In this document: positions 1-10,828 of the stretch, one piece after another
Numbering within the stretch: the first letter of the stretch is position 1
Layout of the letters: every line of letters starts with the position of its first letter
NCBI GenBank assembly: GCA_030052745.1
Contig: JANBVO010000026.1
Span: 1 to 64,000 of the forward strand
Direction of reading: 5' to 3'
Length of the DNA: 64,000 nt
Source of the DNA: Pleurostoma richardsiae
Lineage: Eukaryota > Ascomycota > Sordariomycetes > Calosphaeriales > Pleurostomataceae
Program-made: the position numbers and the translations under genes
The notes under the pieces: generated by a model
The model's input: only the letters and a program-made list of their open reading frames with translations
Databases searched by the model: none
Told to the model about the DNA's origin: nothing

Positions 1-585
1 CCGCACTCTTCGCTCTTCCCATGACCGACGTTGACTAGAAATCAGAGGCGAGAAGTTCATGGGAGGTAAGGTTAGTTTGGCAGTTTTCATACCACAATGA
101 GAGGATGGGCGTCTCTAAATACCAAACGGAAGCCCGACCGAATGCGAGGGAGGTTATAAGATAGACATACTATACGTGCTAGTCACTAGTCAGCCCAACA
201 AGACCAAGTCTAAGGAGTGAGGCTAAACGCATGTAGAGCTCTCCAGTTCCGGACATGCGAGGATTTGGTGACAATCTAGTTTTCGAACTAGCGCCAAAGG
301 GGCCTCCTTCTGGGACCGCGGTCCCAAAAAGAGACCCGATGTGGCCCCCGCTTAGAGCTGCCATGAACTGCCCGCGGCGGTCAAACAAGGTGAGAAGAAT
401 GACCTAGACATCAGGGGCCCAGAATTTGGATCACGGCCAGTTGCGATGCTGCTCAGGGAAAAAGGTGAGCGCAACCCGTTACAGACTGATGAAGGCTGAT
501 TGCGACTGATCAAGTGCTGAGCCGAAGTTAAGCCGGGCACCGAAGGGGCCGTGAAAAAGGCCCCTGGTGCTGACAAAGAAATCGC
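1..585. other. no gene recognised (left edge)
   Basis: I see only short open frames with no recognisable domain. I looked here for the missing N-terminal half of the sugar transporter that starts at about 586 and found no membrane-helix coding sequence in the + strand frames. Confidence 0.5.
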
Positions 586-1759
586 TTGAGTTTCGTCTCA
601 GGATACCGTATGAACGACTCCACTTGGACGTGGCGGATTCCTTCGCTTATCCAGGCCGGCGTTCCCCTGTTTCAACTTGCAGTATCCCCATGGTTGGTCG
701 AATCACCTCGATGGCTTGTTGGCAAGGGCAGGACGGCTGAGGCGCGCGCTATTTTCGTCAAATTCCATGGCGCAGGTGATGAGAACTCTCCACTAGTGGA
801 CCACGAGATGAAGCAGGTCCAGGAATACCTTCTCGCTGATGCCGAGGTCGCTTCTCTGAAATGGTCCAAGGTGCGTGCTGCCAGAGACTTGTGTCTCAAG
901 TTTTCCTATGCAGCATGTGACAGAAAGCTAACTGCGTACACGATGCACAGCTCTGGGAGACGCGTGCAGACAGGACCCGTCTGCTTCTGGTTGCTTACAT
1001 GGGCTTCGTCACTCAGATGTGCGGTAACGCTTTGATCAGCTACTACTTGACCATCATTCTCGACACCATCGGCATCAAGGACACTCTGCACCAGACACTT
1101 GTCAATGGCATTCTCCAGATCTATAACTTCGTTATCGCCATCTCTGGTGCTTTGATGGTTGAACGCGTTGGCCGGCGACGTCTCTGGTTGTTCGCCATCA
1201 GCATCATGTTGATTTCCTTCATTCTTTGGACAATTTGCTCGGCCCTGTTTGCGCAGTCAGGAAACTCCAATCACGCGCTTGCCGTTTCCGTTCTCGTCTT
1301 CATTTTCGCATTCCAGCTGGGCTATGCCTTCGGTATCACGCCACTCGCTTTCAGTGAGTTCATTCCCGGGAAATCCCTTTTGTTTTTAAGATGCACTGAC
1401 CCGCCACCTCAGGTTATCCCGCTGAAATTCTCCCATTCCATGCTCGCCAGAAGGCCATGGGTCTCTTGATCATGTGCCAGAATGCCGCACTCATTTACAA
1501 CAACATGGTCAATCCCATCGCAATAGACGCAATTGGGTGGAAGTACTACTTGGTCTTCATCGCCGTTCTTGCGCAGTGGCTAGTGGTTGCCTACCTCTTC
1601 TTCCCGGAGACCAAGGGGTACAGCTTGGAGGAGCTTTCAGACCTCTTCAATCGCCCTATCATGCAGCTGAGGAATCATCCTCAGTTCTTGGTTCAGGAGG
1701 TCCAGGTGGACGAGGATAACAAGAACACGACTATTGTTACTCAACATATTGAGTCGTAA
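586..1759 (+). pseudogene. MFS sugar transporter, 5'-truncated (C-terminal half)
   Basis: This is the second half of a hexose/lactose-permease-type MFS transporter. Three coding blocks, 586-870, 951-1353 and 1413-1759, join in phase across two good introns (871-950 with branch GCTAAC; 1354-1412). The first block carries the family motif ESPRWLVGKGR that follows helix 6; the second holds helices 7-10, with RVGRRRLW; the third has the terminal FFPETKGYSLEEL signature. The first six helices are absent: the frame meets a stop at 571 and no ATG with transporter sequence lies upstream. The 3' half is undamaged, so the truncation may be a rearrangement rather than slow decay. A functional transporter is unlikely. 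Confidence 0.75.
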
Positions 1760-2954
1760 CAATAGTTTGGATGTATCTCAAGTAGTCAGTGAATTTCAAA
1801 GGCCAAGCAAGGGCCGTATTCTGATTTCAATCCACAGTAAAGAAAGACAACCATCTATGAAAGACTCGCTTTCCGGAAGTTGTGACATGGGTTGTGAGGC
1901 TGAACTCTTGCCAGAGCCAGGAGATGAAGAGCCCGAAGGTTCGACGCTACCTCAGCTGGCAGGGAGGAACCAGATGATGAAACGGGGAAATTATACAATA
2001 CCAATAAGGTACCCCATTGACCATCAGGGGTGTGATCAGCGTCCAGAAAACGTCTTACAAGGTATAATAGGCTCAGCTTGAAGGGAGAAAAGCAGATGTT
2101 GTGTTCGTGCTCTCTATATGCAAACACTACCGTACCTCAGCTTCAGGTACCTTAGTTATCCAAGGCCAACCAATAGTCACGTGCGCGGATACACAGTCTC
2201 TGGTCGGGTATTGGGCTCACCGCATGTCATGACTAGATTAGCTGGAGGTCGCACAAGGCTGCTTTGGTCATCTCGGAGCTGTGTTTTTCTGACTTTCTTG
2301 TCGTCGATCAATTTTTATCAGAGAGGAAAGAAGGTCATGATCTTGACGAGTAAAAGTCACAGGTCCGGCCCAATGTTCAAGGCTTGCATTGGTCACATTT
2401 CTCGACGAGCGCCATACTGGATCATTCTGGGACTCGTGAGTCGTTTGAGTGTTTTCTCCAACTACGGCAGAGGCAGACACAGAGATTTTGTAATAACCGA
2501 CACCAGATTTGAACAATGAAAAGCACTCGGCTGGACCGCCATTGAGAGAACAGAGCTCGCGGAGACAGAAGATCTTGATAGGGCCGGGAGTCAGAAGAGA
2601 ATAAGCTGATGTTGGCCTAGAGAGCGTTGCCATGTGGGTTGGAGCAATAGAGTTCAAACTAGCGCCGGCGAATAGGGTCTCGCGTGCCGGGAAATTTGAT
2701 GCTCAGCTTTTGCCAGTCTTGGCACGTGTGTCTCAGAATGCTTCCGAGTTTCTTAATTCTTTGACGGCCAGCTCGAGCCTTTCCTTGTTCAGCAGAGCCC
2801 CTCCTTAACGAACGTCAAGTGCTTCGTCGTCAGCAGCCTCGGTCATGAAGTGATCCATGCCATGCATCTCGAGGTCGGGTTGCTCTGGAGAGGCCTCGCC
2901 GAGGCTTTGAGCAGAGACTTGTGTTTCCGTTCTTGACGGGTTGCCTCTTTACTG
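1760..2954. other. no gene recognised
   Basis: This stretch lies between two degenerate genes. Open frames of up to 133 codons occur on both strands but none shows a recognisable domain, splice pattern or start context. I see nothing I can support here. Confidence 0.4.
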
Positions 2955-4465
2955 GCGTTGCGGTGTTCCCAGGAAGCCAGTGTCCGGATTAGAGGCTTTC
3001 GAGGCACTAGATCCCACACATTACTGTTTCCATGGCTACGCAATCGTCTGTGCTGGTATGTTTGTATCTGGCTTCCATGAGTTGTGCGTCTTGCTCATGC
3101 TATACATCTAGACATACGGGCTACTTGGACCTCTGATGGGAATTTCGTGCTGCCCTGCACCCAGATGGGGGGAGACGGATCCGATGTTGTCGATTGAATC
3201 ACAGTCCAGCCGTGGTCAAATAGACGAGTGGGCATGGCTGGCAACAGTTTTCTAGCTGCGGTTCAGTAGTTCGTTGGGGCGGAGAACCCTCCGCACCCGA
3301 ATTGTTTGACTCCCTGGGAGGGTTTTAATGATTTGTATAACGATTTGGTGCAGAAAGAGGTATGCTATGCCTAATTTCACGCCCACCACATCGCTCACTG
3401 CTGACATCACGTAAAAGGTATATCGGATGCCGGTAATGGGGAAAGTTCGCTTGGAGGCAATATCGCTGCGAAGGGCCTCGTGGAAGACATCTGTACAATG
3501 ACCAATGAGAATCCCCTCTGGAATGCGTATTGGGAGAACCATTGTCAAAAATGGTCACAGACCAAGGCGTCCCTTTGCGCGATAGCTTGTTGGACAAACC
3601 AACATCATACACGAGGCACTCTCCCAGAATATGCCAAGAGTAGTTCGAGACACAAATGGCTGCGGTTTCACAACTCGCACGAATGGCTTGGTATTTTAAC
3701 TCTGGCTCATGTCGTACCAAACTCATGCTGAGGAGGTCCAGACCTGTACATGTCGGAGAACGTCGAGTCGATGCGAGCTTTCTACGACTACTTCATGAAA
3801 GACGTCAACAATGATTGGCTCTTCACGCCACCCGTGCCCATGTCTATATTGAACCTCGGTGGCCGGGATATTGTCAACCGTCCCGAGACAGAATACCCGC
3901 TTGCTCAGGCAAAGCCATTTCAGTTATTTTTAGATGCGAAGACCATGTCCCTGCAGTCCACACCGGCCGAGCAGTCACGGTGCAACTACGATGCGGTGTC
4001 AGGATCTGTCGTCTACGATGCACAGGGCCGTTTGCAGCGATCCACGGTGATTGACGTTGGCTGGCTCGCTGACGACCCGGACGTCGAGCGGAAGACTCTG
4101 CTTGCCAAAAACGAGCAGGACAAGAAGTTTTGTGCCCCTATTTCAGTACAGGCCCGACAGGATGTCTTCGAGTGTCTCATCGAGCTCTGGATACGAAAGA
4201 ATCCACACAGTTCGAGCCCATCTATACGCATGATAAAGAACGGCTGCTTCAGCCAGGTGAACAAGTGGCGGCTGATATAGAGATCTGGGCTTACGGCTGG
4301 ATTTTCGACGGTGGGGACGGGCTTCGTCTCGCGATACAGGGCGATTATAAAGCGGCCGCCCATCCTCGACCGACCGACCGACCACCTCTTCTTCGGAACA
4401 AGGGGGAACATATTGTGCACACCGGAGGGCTGGAAGGTTCCTATCTATCGCTGCCATCCACGTAG
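2955..4465 (+). pseudogene. CocE/NonD-family (X-Pro dipeptidyl-peptidase-like) hydrolase, decayed
   Basis: Pieces in several frames follow the order of a CocE/S15-type alpha/beta hydrolase with its C-terminal jelly-roll domain. From about 2955 comes a segment with FEALDPTHYC and HGYAIV, an intron-like gap near 3057-3112, then the nucleophile elbow GMAGNSF near 3235 and PWEGFNDLYNDL near 3315. Next come WLRFHNSHEW near 3660, GRDIVNRPETEYPLA near 3870, and in another frame SHRALD and KGEHIVHTGG near 4160-4420, the usual end of the family. In-frame stops fall where Trp codons are expected (for example after DGSDVVD), and the frame shifts between the 3750-4130 part and the end. The N-terminal part is not visible. 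An intact family member lies at 10829-12604 on the other strand. Confidence 0.8.
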
Positions 4466-4858
4466 CGCTTGGCAAAACGGCGAAATACTCGGCGTTCGAG
4501 CAGGTGTTGCAGCTAGAGGGGTTGTGTCGTCGTCTCATGCATATGTGCCATTCTATGCTCACTTTTGGAAAGACCATAGAGAAGCAATATCTAAGCTTCA
4601 CTAGAGGTAGACAGCATTGCTAAATGTGAAGGCTTACCCTTCTTCGCGGACTAGACGCCATCCATTGTTTTCAGTCATGAACCCTGACGAGAGGCCCAGC
4701 TGTGAAGCTTTAGCCTGAAGCCCTTACTAGTCGGAGGTTTCTGGCTCGCTGAACTTCACAGGCACCATAATCAACTCGAAATGGCCGCCTGTTGGGCGAC
4801 TATGGGTTTTCGTCAAATAAAAGATCGCTTCTCCTGGTATACAATCCGTCTAGTTGCT
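4466..4858. other. intergenic gap, nothing recognised
   Basis: This 393-bp stretch lies between the end of the decayed hydrolase (+ strand) and the stop codon of the regulator (- strand). It is presumably 3' flanking sequence for both; no feature seen. Confidence 0.4.
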
Positions 4859-7714
4859 TTACAATCCATGAGGCAGATCCCCATTTATCAAGGACATTAC
4901 AGCCTGGTCCTGCCCATCTACAGGCCCAGTCCCAGTAATGTCTCCCCCAACTTCACTGTGACCCAATGGCAATAGCTGAGTGTTCCATGCTGTTGAGTAA
5001 TCACCGAACAAGTCACCAAACTGCAAGCCGTCGCCTATTGTCGTGGCATTCAGGATATCATTGGTCGGGGTCAATGAAGCCGCCGGAGTTATGATCCAAC
5101 TACCATCGTTTCCGAAACGCGTACTCCTGTCTGGGGCAGGAGCAGCCGAAGACAGGGGTGACATGTTTTCGGAGGCAAGGTTAAGGCCAGCGGCAGCCAC
5201 CACGTCGATATCAGTCCGATCGGTTGGTCGGTGATACTTGGCGCTAGAACTTGTTTCGGGAGATATCGAGTCTTCTGCATATGGCCCCATTGCATGTTTG
5301 GACGAGTTCTGCATCCGGGCGATCGCCTTTGACTTCTCTATCGCCGCCGTCAGATCCTCCATCAGCGCATTGAATCGACTGCCCGCAGCAGCGTCACGAC
5401 TCTGCGCGAAACATGAATGCATGCTACGCATCAGGGCCAAATCACTAGGGGCCGACCATTGCAGCGGCACCCGCATAATGCCAATATACAGCGTCATAAC
5501 CGAGTTGATTGAGTACGGGTGGATCCACCTGCAAAAAGTGTGAGCTTCGATCGGTGACAGATGTATGGAAGTTATGTTCGCGCATGGCGAGGGAACATAG
5601 GAGAGGGGAATGTAATCTGACCCTGGCATTCGGAAATTACGGTGTTCATTCATCAAAGTGTTAACGGAACGGATCAATGATCGCGAGGCTCCTAGACAAA
5701 TGGCATCCGAAGATGATATCCTCCTGTTCGCATGCGGTTTCGTAACCTGCTCTCTACCCGTTTTGGATAGCAGCGAAGCGCGGTGGATGGTCAACAGGGC
5801 ATTGTAATACATACAATGCAGTAATGTCGAGGCGACTTCCAGGAGATCATCTGATGAAATATACAGCTCGCGATCAGGCTGCAATTCCTCGGGCAGCGAG
5901 ACACGCCAGGCCAGCAGATACCTGTCCGCCGTCATGATTCTTCGAAGCAACTCGTCGTTATCCACTCCAGAAGTTTCTCGGTTGAATAGACTTCGCGAGA
6001 TGAGGGACACGGTCTTGGCAAGTTCCACAAAGAATGAGAGGAAGATGAAAGAAGAGCCGTCTGGAAGGCCGATGGATGACTGTGAGAATTGCGTCGAATC
6101 GGGAAGTTCCGCATCACAGTCATCATCGTAAATGGCGGACGGCCTGCCGTTTTCGAAGGAAAGCTTTCTACATGCGCAATAATTTGGTCAGGACCCGGGA
6201 GTCGCGGATGACGAGTTAACGGTAAGGGCTTAATGATACGGATTGGGACGTACTTATCTAGAGAGTAACAAGTCCACCAGATCCGATTTCTCAAATGATA
6301 ATCCTTCAGGATAAAGGCAAGTTCGCGTGGATGACGATGGATGTGGACGCTGCGATGCAATCCCATTGACTGCGCGATGTGGGAAGCATATGCGATCGAA
6401 AGGATGGCTTGGCCATCTTTCCCGGCATTCATGAAGCATAGGGTCTTATAGGAACGGTAATGTCAGCATGCAGCCCAACCTTACATAAGAGAGGCAGTTT
6501 GCGACGAATGAAGCCTGGGCAATTACCATAAGTATAAACACCTGCACGGTGGGGAGATATGGCGAAGCCACGAGATTGTGGTATAACAGGAATGCAGCGT
6601 GGAGATGCGCATCGAAAACTTCAACTGTATTGGAGCCCAGGGCGATGACCAGGAGTACACAGGCGATCTGACCGGTGTTGATAGCGATGCCGGCATCTTC
6701 ATAGAACAAATTATACGCATGTCTGAAATTAGACTCGTCGAGAACGGGGAACAGGTAATTGTATGTATCAAAATATCCTGGCGTCGCGCACAAGGTTAGA
6801 AGCTTTGTGACATAAGTGGCATGAAGGGCGGCCGAGTCAAAACAAAACCATGATGGCGGCTAGAGAAATACCCACGTTGAACAAACTTGTCGGCCACGTC
6901 TTTCGCAATTTGTGGGCGCAAGGCAGGCAACGGCACAGGCAACTCCTCCCCAAAGGTCATCATCGGACTGAAGAACTCCATCACGTTCATGGTGTATAGA
7001 GGCGCAAATAGTTGCTCCGCCATCTTTGCCAAGACTTGTGGGGAGTTTATGCCGGCAAACTTTGCGTTTTGCGGAAAGTGTCCCACCTCGGTGGTGACAA
7101 CACCTTGTACAGACTGAGAATCTGTGACTGGCGAGGCGGTAGGCGATGGTGGCAGCGCGTCAAGCGCGGCCGAGACGGTTGGCGCATCTTCTACGATGCT
7201 ACTCCCCATGACCGCAGACGATCTAGTCCTGGAAATGGCTGACCGCCTGTCGGAATAGTCTCTCCGGATTGGCTTGTGTTGCGAGACGTTCTCGCCACGT
7301 CTCTTCTGGACACGGTCCAAATAGCCCCCGTTGCGTGATATGATGCACTCCTCTCCATAGACCTCACAGTTGCGACACGACCCGGGTGTGTTGTCACATC
7401 GGATCTGTTTCAATCGTCTAGTCAGACTCGTTGGACACACCAAAGCTAAGGCGAGGCGCTTGCTCAAAGCCTCCTCGTCCTTCACCTCCAGGGGATGAAA
7501 GCACATGCTTTTCGTTGTCGACAAGAGTCACACTGCGAGGGCAAGATGGTTAGCAATCTCGACTTCACTCGCCGCAGGCGACGCAATGCCACGAGGATGG
7601 AAGACACACAGCTCTCAGTCGACGCAGTTTAGGCCGGCGCGGCGCAGCGGTCGCGCAGGTCGTGACAATCGAGGCGGTGGCCGGGTCGGGCGTTGGAGGC
7701 TCGGAGGGATCCAT
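4859..7714 (-). CDS. Zn2Cys6 transcription factor with fungal-specific TF domain
   Basis: A nuclear DNA-binding regulator. Exons: 7610-7714, 7509-7532, 6876-7404, 6485-6777, 6254-6444, 4859-6167; they join in phase to about 816 codons. A further in-frame 93-bp intron (5529-5621) is likely, giving about 785 aa. The start at 7714 is preceded directly by an in-frame stop. The zinc cluster, residues about 36-64, is perfect (C-x2-C-x6-C-x6-C-x2-C-x6-C: CDSCRQRK, then IRCDNTPGSC) but is split: its first half sits on a 24-nt exon followed by an intron (7405-7508) that begins GC, not GT. The middle domain shows YLFPVLDE, IAQSMGLHR, WWTCYSLDKK and NGRPSAIYDDDCD. Intron 4 (6445-6484) is only 40 bp and is the least certain junction. 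Target genes are unknown; the divergent neighbour is the PhyH gene at 9102. Confidence 0.85.
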
Positions 7715-9101
7715 TCATCCGGATATCAGCGATGCTGGTGCGGGCACAGGGACGAAGGGCGCAGTAATAACGGACAACAACGCAAGGGCTGTAGGGGCGG
7801 GCCTGAAGTTGGAGATGGAGCATTGTGAATGTCGCAATGGGAAAACGGCGGCGGGCACTGGCCTTGTGCGCGGCGAAGAAGAGGAGAAGCACAGCCAATC
7901 ATGCCAGGCCTGCAGAAGTGTGACAAGCCTCCTCCTCCTCCACACTCGCCCTCCCCGCCACACTCCCACAACTGGCTGCCCTCCCCACACTCCCTCTCCG
8001 CCTCCAAGGATACCCCGCTTCGCCGCACTGACGAAGGCAATGTTGGCATCCTCCGGCAGGCTGGGCGCACCAATCTCCCTCCACTCCAACCCTCAACCCA
8101 TTACCGCCAGAATGATGAGCAGGAGAAGACCCTGGCCAGGCCCGACAAACCGAGTGCAGTGCCGGTTTCCAGCAGCCTCAGCAGCTGGCAGCGCTCGCCA
8201 CAAGACGGCGGCTAGCAGCACCGGCTTGACGTGGTTGGGTCGGAACCACGACGTTGTTGGGCGAGCCGAAGGACATGTCTCCGGTCCCACGACTGGATCC
8301 GACGCCTGCTATGGCCTTCAACGCTCTGCCGATCTCGTCTTCGAAGACGTATTATAGACGTCCTCGATGCCACTTCGAGTGTCGCCGGGCTTCGCATGAC
8401 CCGCTTTTCTCTTGATGGGCCACGGGGATGACTCTGAATTCTGTCGCCCTCTGAACTTATCCCACCAGCCGCCCTAACAACGCGGAGAAGGCGCTACACG
8501 GGATCACGGCCAAAGAGGAATCCATATCCTCCCTTACCAACCCCGGAGTGAAGGTACCACTTCATATCGCTCTACTTTGAGTACCTCTCCAGCTTGGTAG
8601 AATAGGAGGTACTATCATCTTCCGGGGATAGTGCGGGAAACTCCACGGCGGTCAAGATACTCCACCAGTCCTTACGCAGCCAATGGCAAACTGCAGAGGT
8701 CTTTGCCGTGCTAGTGCAGATTATTGGGCAGACTAAGGCACGCCCAGAGCGAACTCCGCGGGATAAGCGGAAGGGCTGGAAGACCACGGAATAAGGCCTT
8801 CGCGGAATAAGAGCATCGCGGGATTGCTGAAGCTATCGCCACTGTAACGCATCCGGTCATGTGGCATCAACCCAACACAACTGGCGAGAAAACGGCTGCG
8901 ATTGGCTGGGCTCGGGTACGACGGGCAACCCTCGAAATACTACTTAGGAGCTCGAGGATTCAGTCCGAAAAGACATTCAACAGGACCAGCATTGCATTCT
9001 TGTGATTTCCTTGAGGAAGAGGACATCAACACAAGACAGACAATTAGATTCTCTTTCGAAAAAGTAAAGGCCCAAGACAGAACAAAGCAGCTTGGGTAAC
9101 A
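7715..9101. promoter_or_regulatory. divergent intergenic region, with C-rich low-complexity tract
   Basis: This 1.39-kb region separates the regulator (-) from the PhyH oxygenase (+), so it must hold both promoters. About 7925-8010 is a pyrimidine-rich CTCC/CACTCC low-complexity stretch that creates spurious long frames on both strands. Around 8757-8825 a CGCGGRATAAG-like motif recurs three to four times. I recognise no gene; a minus-strand frame near 8572-8787 is discussed under rejected items. Confidence 0.5.
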
Positions 9102-10342
9102 ATGGCCACCACCACCACTACCACCACCACCGCGCCGAGCGCATCTTCCAATGGCACTGTGGTTGGCAGTCTCCAGGCCACCAAGCAGCGATCTACCGAC
9201 GACTACCTACACATCAGCAACGGTGTCTCGCACGACTACGAGAACACCAAAATCGGCGGCTCCACCGACATCCTTTCGCAGCAAGCTTCGTCCAAGGTCC
9301 CCTTCGGCGACTGGAGAGACGACTTCTTCAGGAATGGATATGTTGTGATCAAGGGGGCCATTCCCCGCGAGCGTGCCCTGGGTTACCAGCGCCAGGCCTT
9401 GGAGTGGTTCCAGAAGTTTGACTTCGGCTTCGATATTAACGACAAAAGCACTTGGGTTCAGGAGCACCTGCCCATGATGATGAAGGGCGGCATGGTTCTC
9501 AACTACTGCGCCGCGCACGAGAAGTGGGTTTGGGAGGCCAGATGGTAAGTCTTCTGTGCATTCTTGTTCTCTTTCCGTCGCCGAGCTGCCATGGACACAC
9601 GGCTCCTGACTGAGGAAGAAGGGCTTTTTGCTAACGTGTCCGCCTCGGTAACAGCGAAGATGGCGTCGTCGAGCCTTTTGCCAAGCTCTGGGGTACCGAT
9701 GAGCTCCTCGTCTCCTTTGACGCAGTCAACATCACGCTTCCCGGCCGGCCAGATGTTCCCTGGAAGCCTTGGCCCCACGTCGACCAGGCCCCGACCCGAA
9801 AGGGTCTCTCCTACGCCCAGGGCATCATCAACCTGGCCGAGGCTGGTCCTCGCGATGGAGGCTTGCAGCTGCTCCAGGGCAGCTCAGAGCTGTTCGAGCA
9901 ATTCTTCAAGGAGCACCCGCCCAAGCCCAAGCCCGCCGACGCCCCCGGACAGCTGGACTGGTATGGCTTTACTGAGGAGGATGTCAAGTGGTTTGAGGAT
10001 CACGGCTGCAAGCTGACCAAGGTCGATGCCGAGCCCGGAGATGTCATCATCTGGGATTCCCGAACCGTTCATTACGCCAAGATGCCTGAGAGCGACACCA
10101 TCCGCACAATCATCTACGCTACCTACACTCCTGCCAGCCTTGCCACCCCGGAGGATTTTGCTCTCAAGGCTGATATTTTCCGGCGCTATGAGGCCACGAC
10201 TCACTGGCCCCACTGCAACATCTTTGGGCAGGGCAAGGCTATGAGGGATGGAAAGATCTGCCCCGGCGAGAGGGACGAGCCACTCGAGAAGCCTGTACTA
10301 ACTGACAAGCTTCTCAAGCTGGCCGGTGTAAAGCCGTATTAG
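9102..10342 (+). CDS. PhyH-family Fe(II)/2-oxoglutarate dioxygenase
   Basis: Two exons, 9102-9544 and 9655-10342, separated by a clean intron (GTAAGT ... CTAAC ... AACAG), give 376 aa. The N terminus has a poly-threonine run (ACC repeat) of unknown role. The core has the phytanoyl-CoA dioxygenase fold marks: NGYVVIKGAI near residue 75, the iron-binding HxD pair as HVD at about 189-191, the distal iron His in SRTVHYAK at about 287, and the 2-oxoglutarate Arg just after it (TIRTIIYATY). All metal ligands are present, so it should be active. Its type is unlike the two short PLHRD oxygenases at 28702 and 35087; fungal proteins of this type are usually annotated only as PhyH domain proteins. The substrate is unknown. 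It points away from the regulator at 4859-7714, which may control it. Confidence 0.9.
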
Positions 10343-10828
10343 AGGATTTAACACTGAAAGAAGGGGGGAAATAAAGACACTCAGGGGAACTTGATTGCAC
10401 CTATGCTGTAATTACACATCAGAAACAGGTTTCATCATTGTCGAATTGTACACATACTCAGATAGGCTTATCAAGTCACATTCTTACATTCTTTAGCAGT
10501 CCCTTGTTCACGCATTGAGAATGGGTGACTACAGCTGAGCTGCGGCTTGAGTCGATTCACTCGCAAAACGTGACCGGAACTGCCACGCCAGTCATTCGTG
10601 ATACTGTTGGAAGTATATTGTCACATGGGCCTGAGTGGAGAATAAGAGAAACGTCTCAGCTAAACTACAAGTATGATCGGCTCTTCTTGAAGATCGTCTG
10701 CACGGGAGAAGATTGTGCTGATACCAAGGACGCATTTCAGTCGCGGATATATGGTGGCAGAGGTCTTGTGAGTGAATCTCACGACAAATTTGTGGATTCC
10801 AATTCATCAAGATTGTCTGATACATAGA
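10343..10828. other. tail-to-tail intergenic gap
   Basis: This 486-bp stretch lies between the 3' ends of the PhyH gene (+) and the CocE hydrolase (-). It should contain two polyadenylation regions; no clear gene or RNA seen. Confidence 0.45.

Noticed and set aside
2268-2657. 129-codon minus-strand frame
   Set aside because: Composition and sequence show no domain; it overlaps a similarly meaningless plus-strand frame.
7829-8357. Overlapping long frames on both strands near 8 kb
   Set aside because: They are produced by a CTCC/CACTCC-rich low-complexity tract; no domain, splice logic or start context.
8572-8787. Minus-strand frame resembling the WW...FPALS region of hAT transposases
   Set aside because: Only one short, low-information match, no DDE-domain context, no terminal inverted repeats and no target duplication seen.
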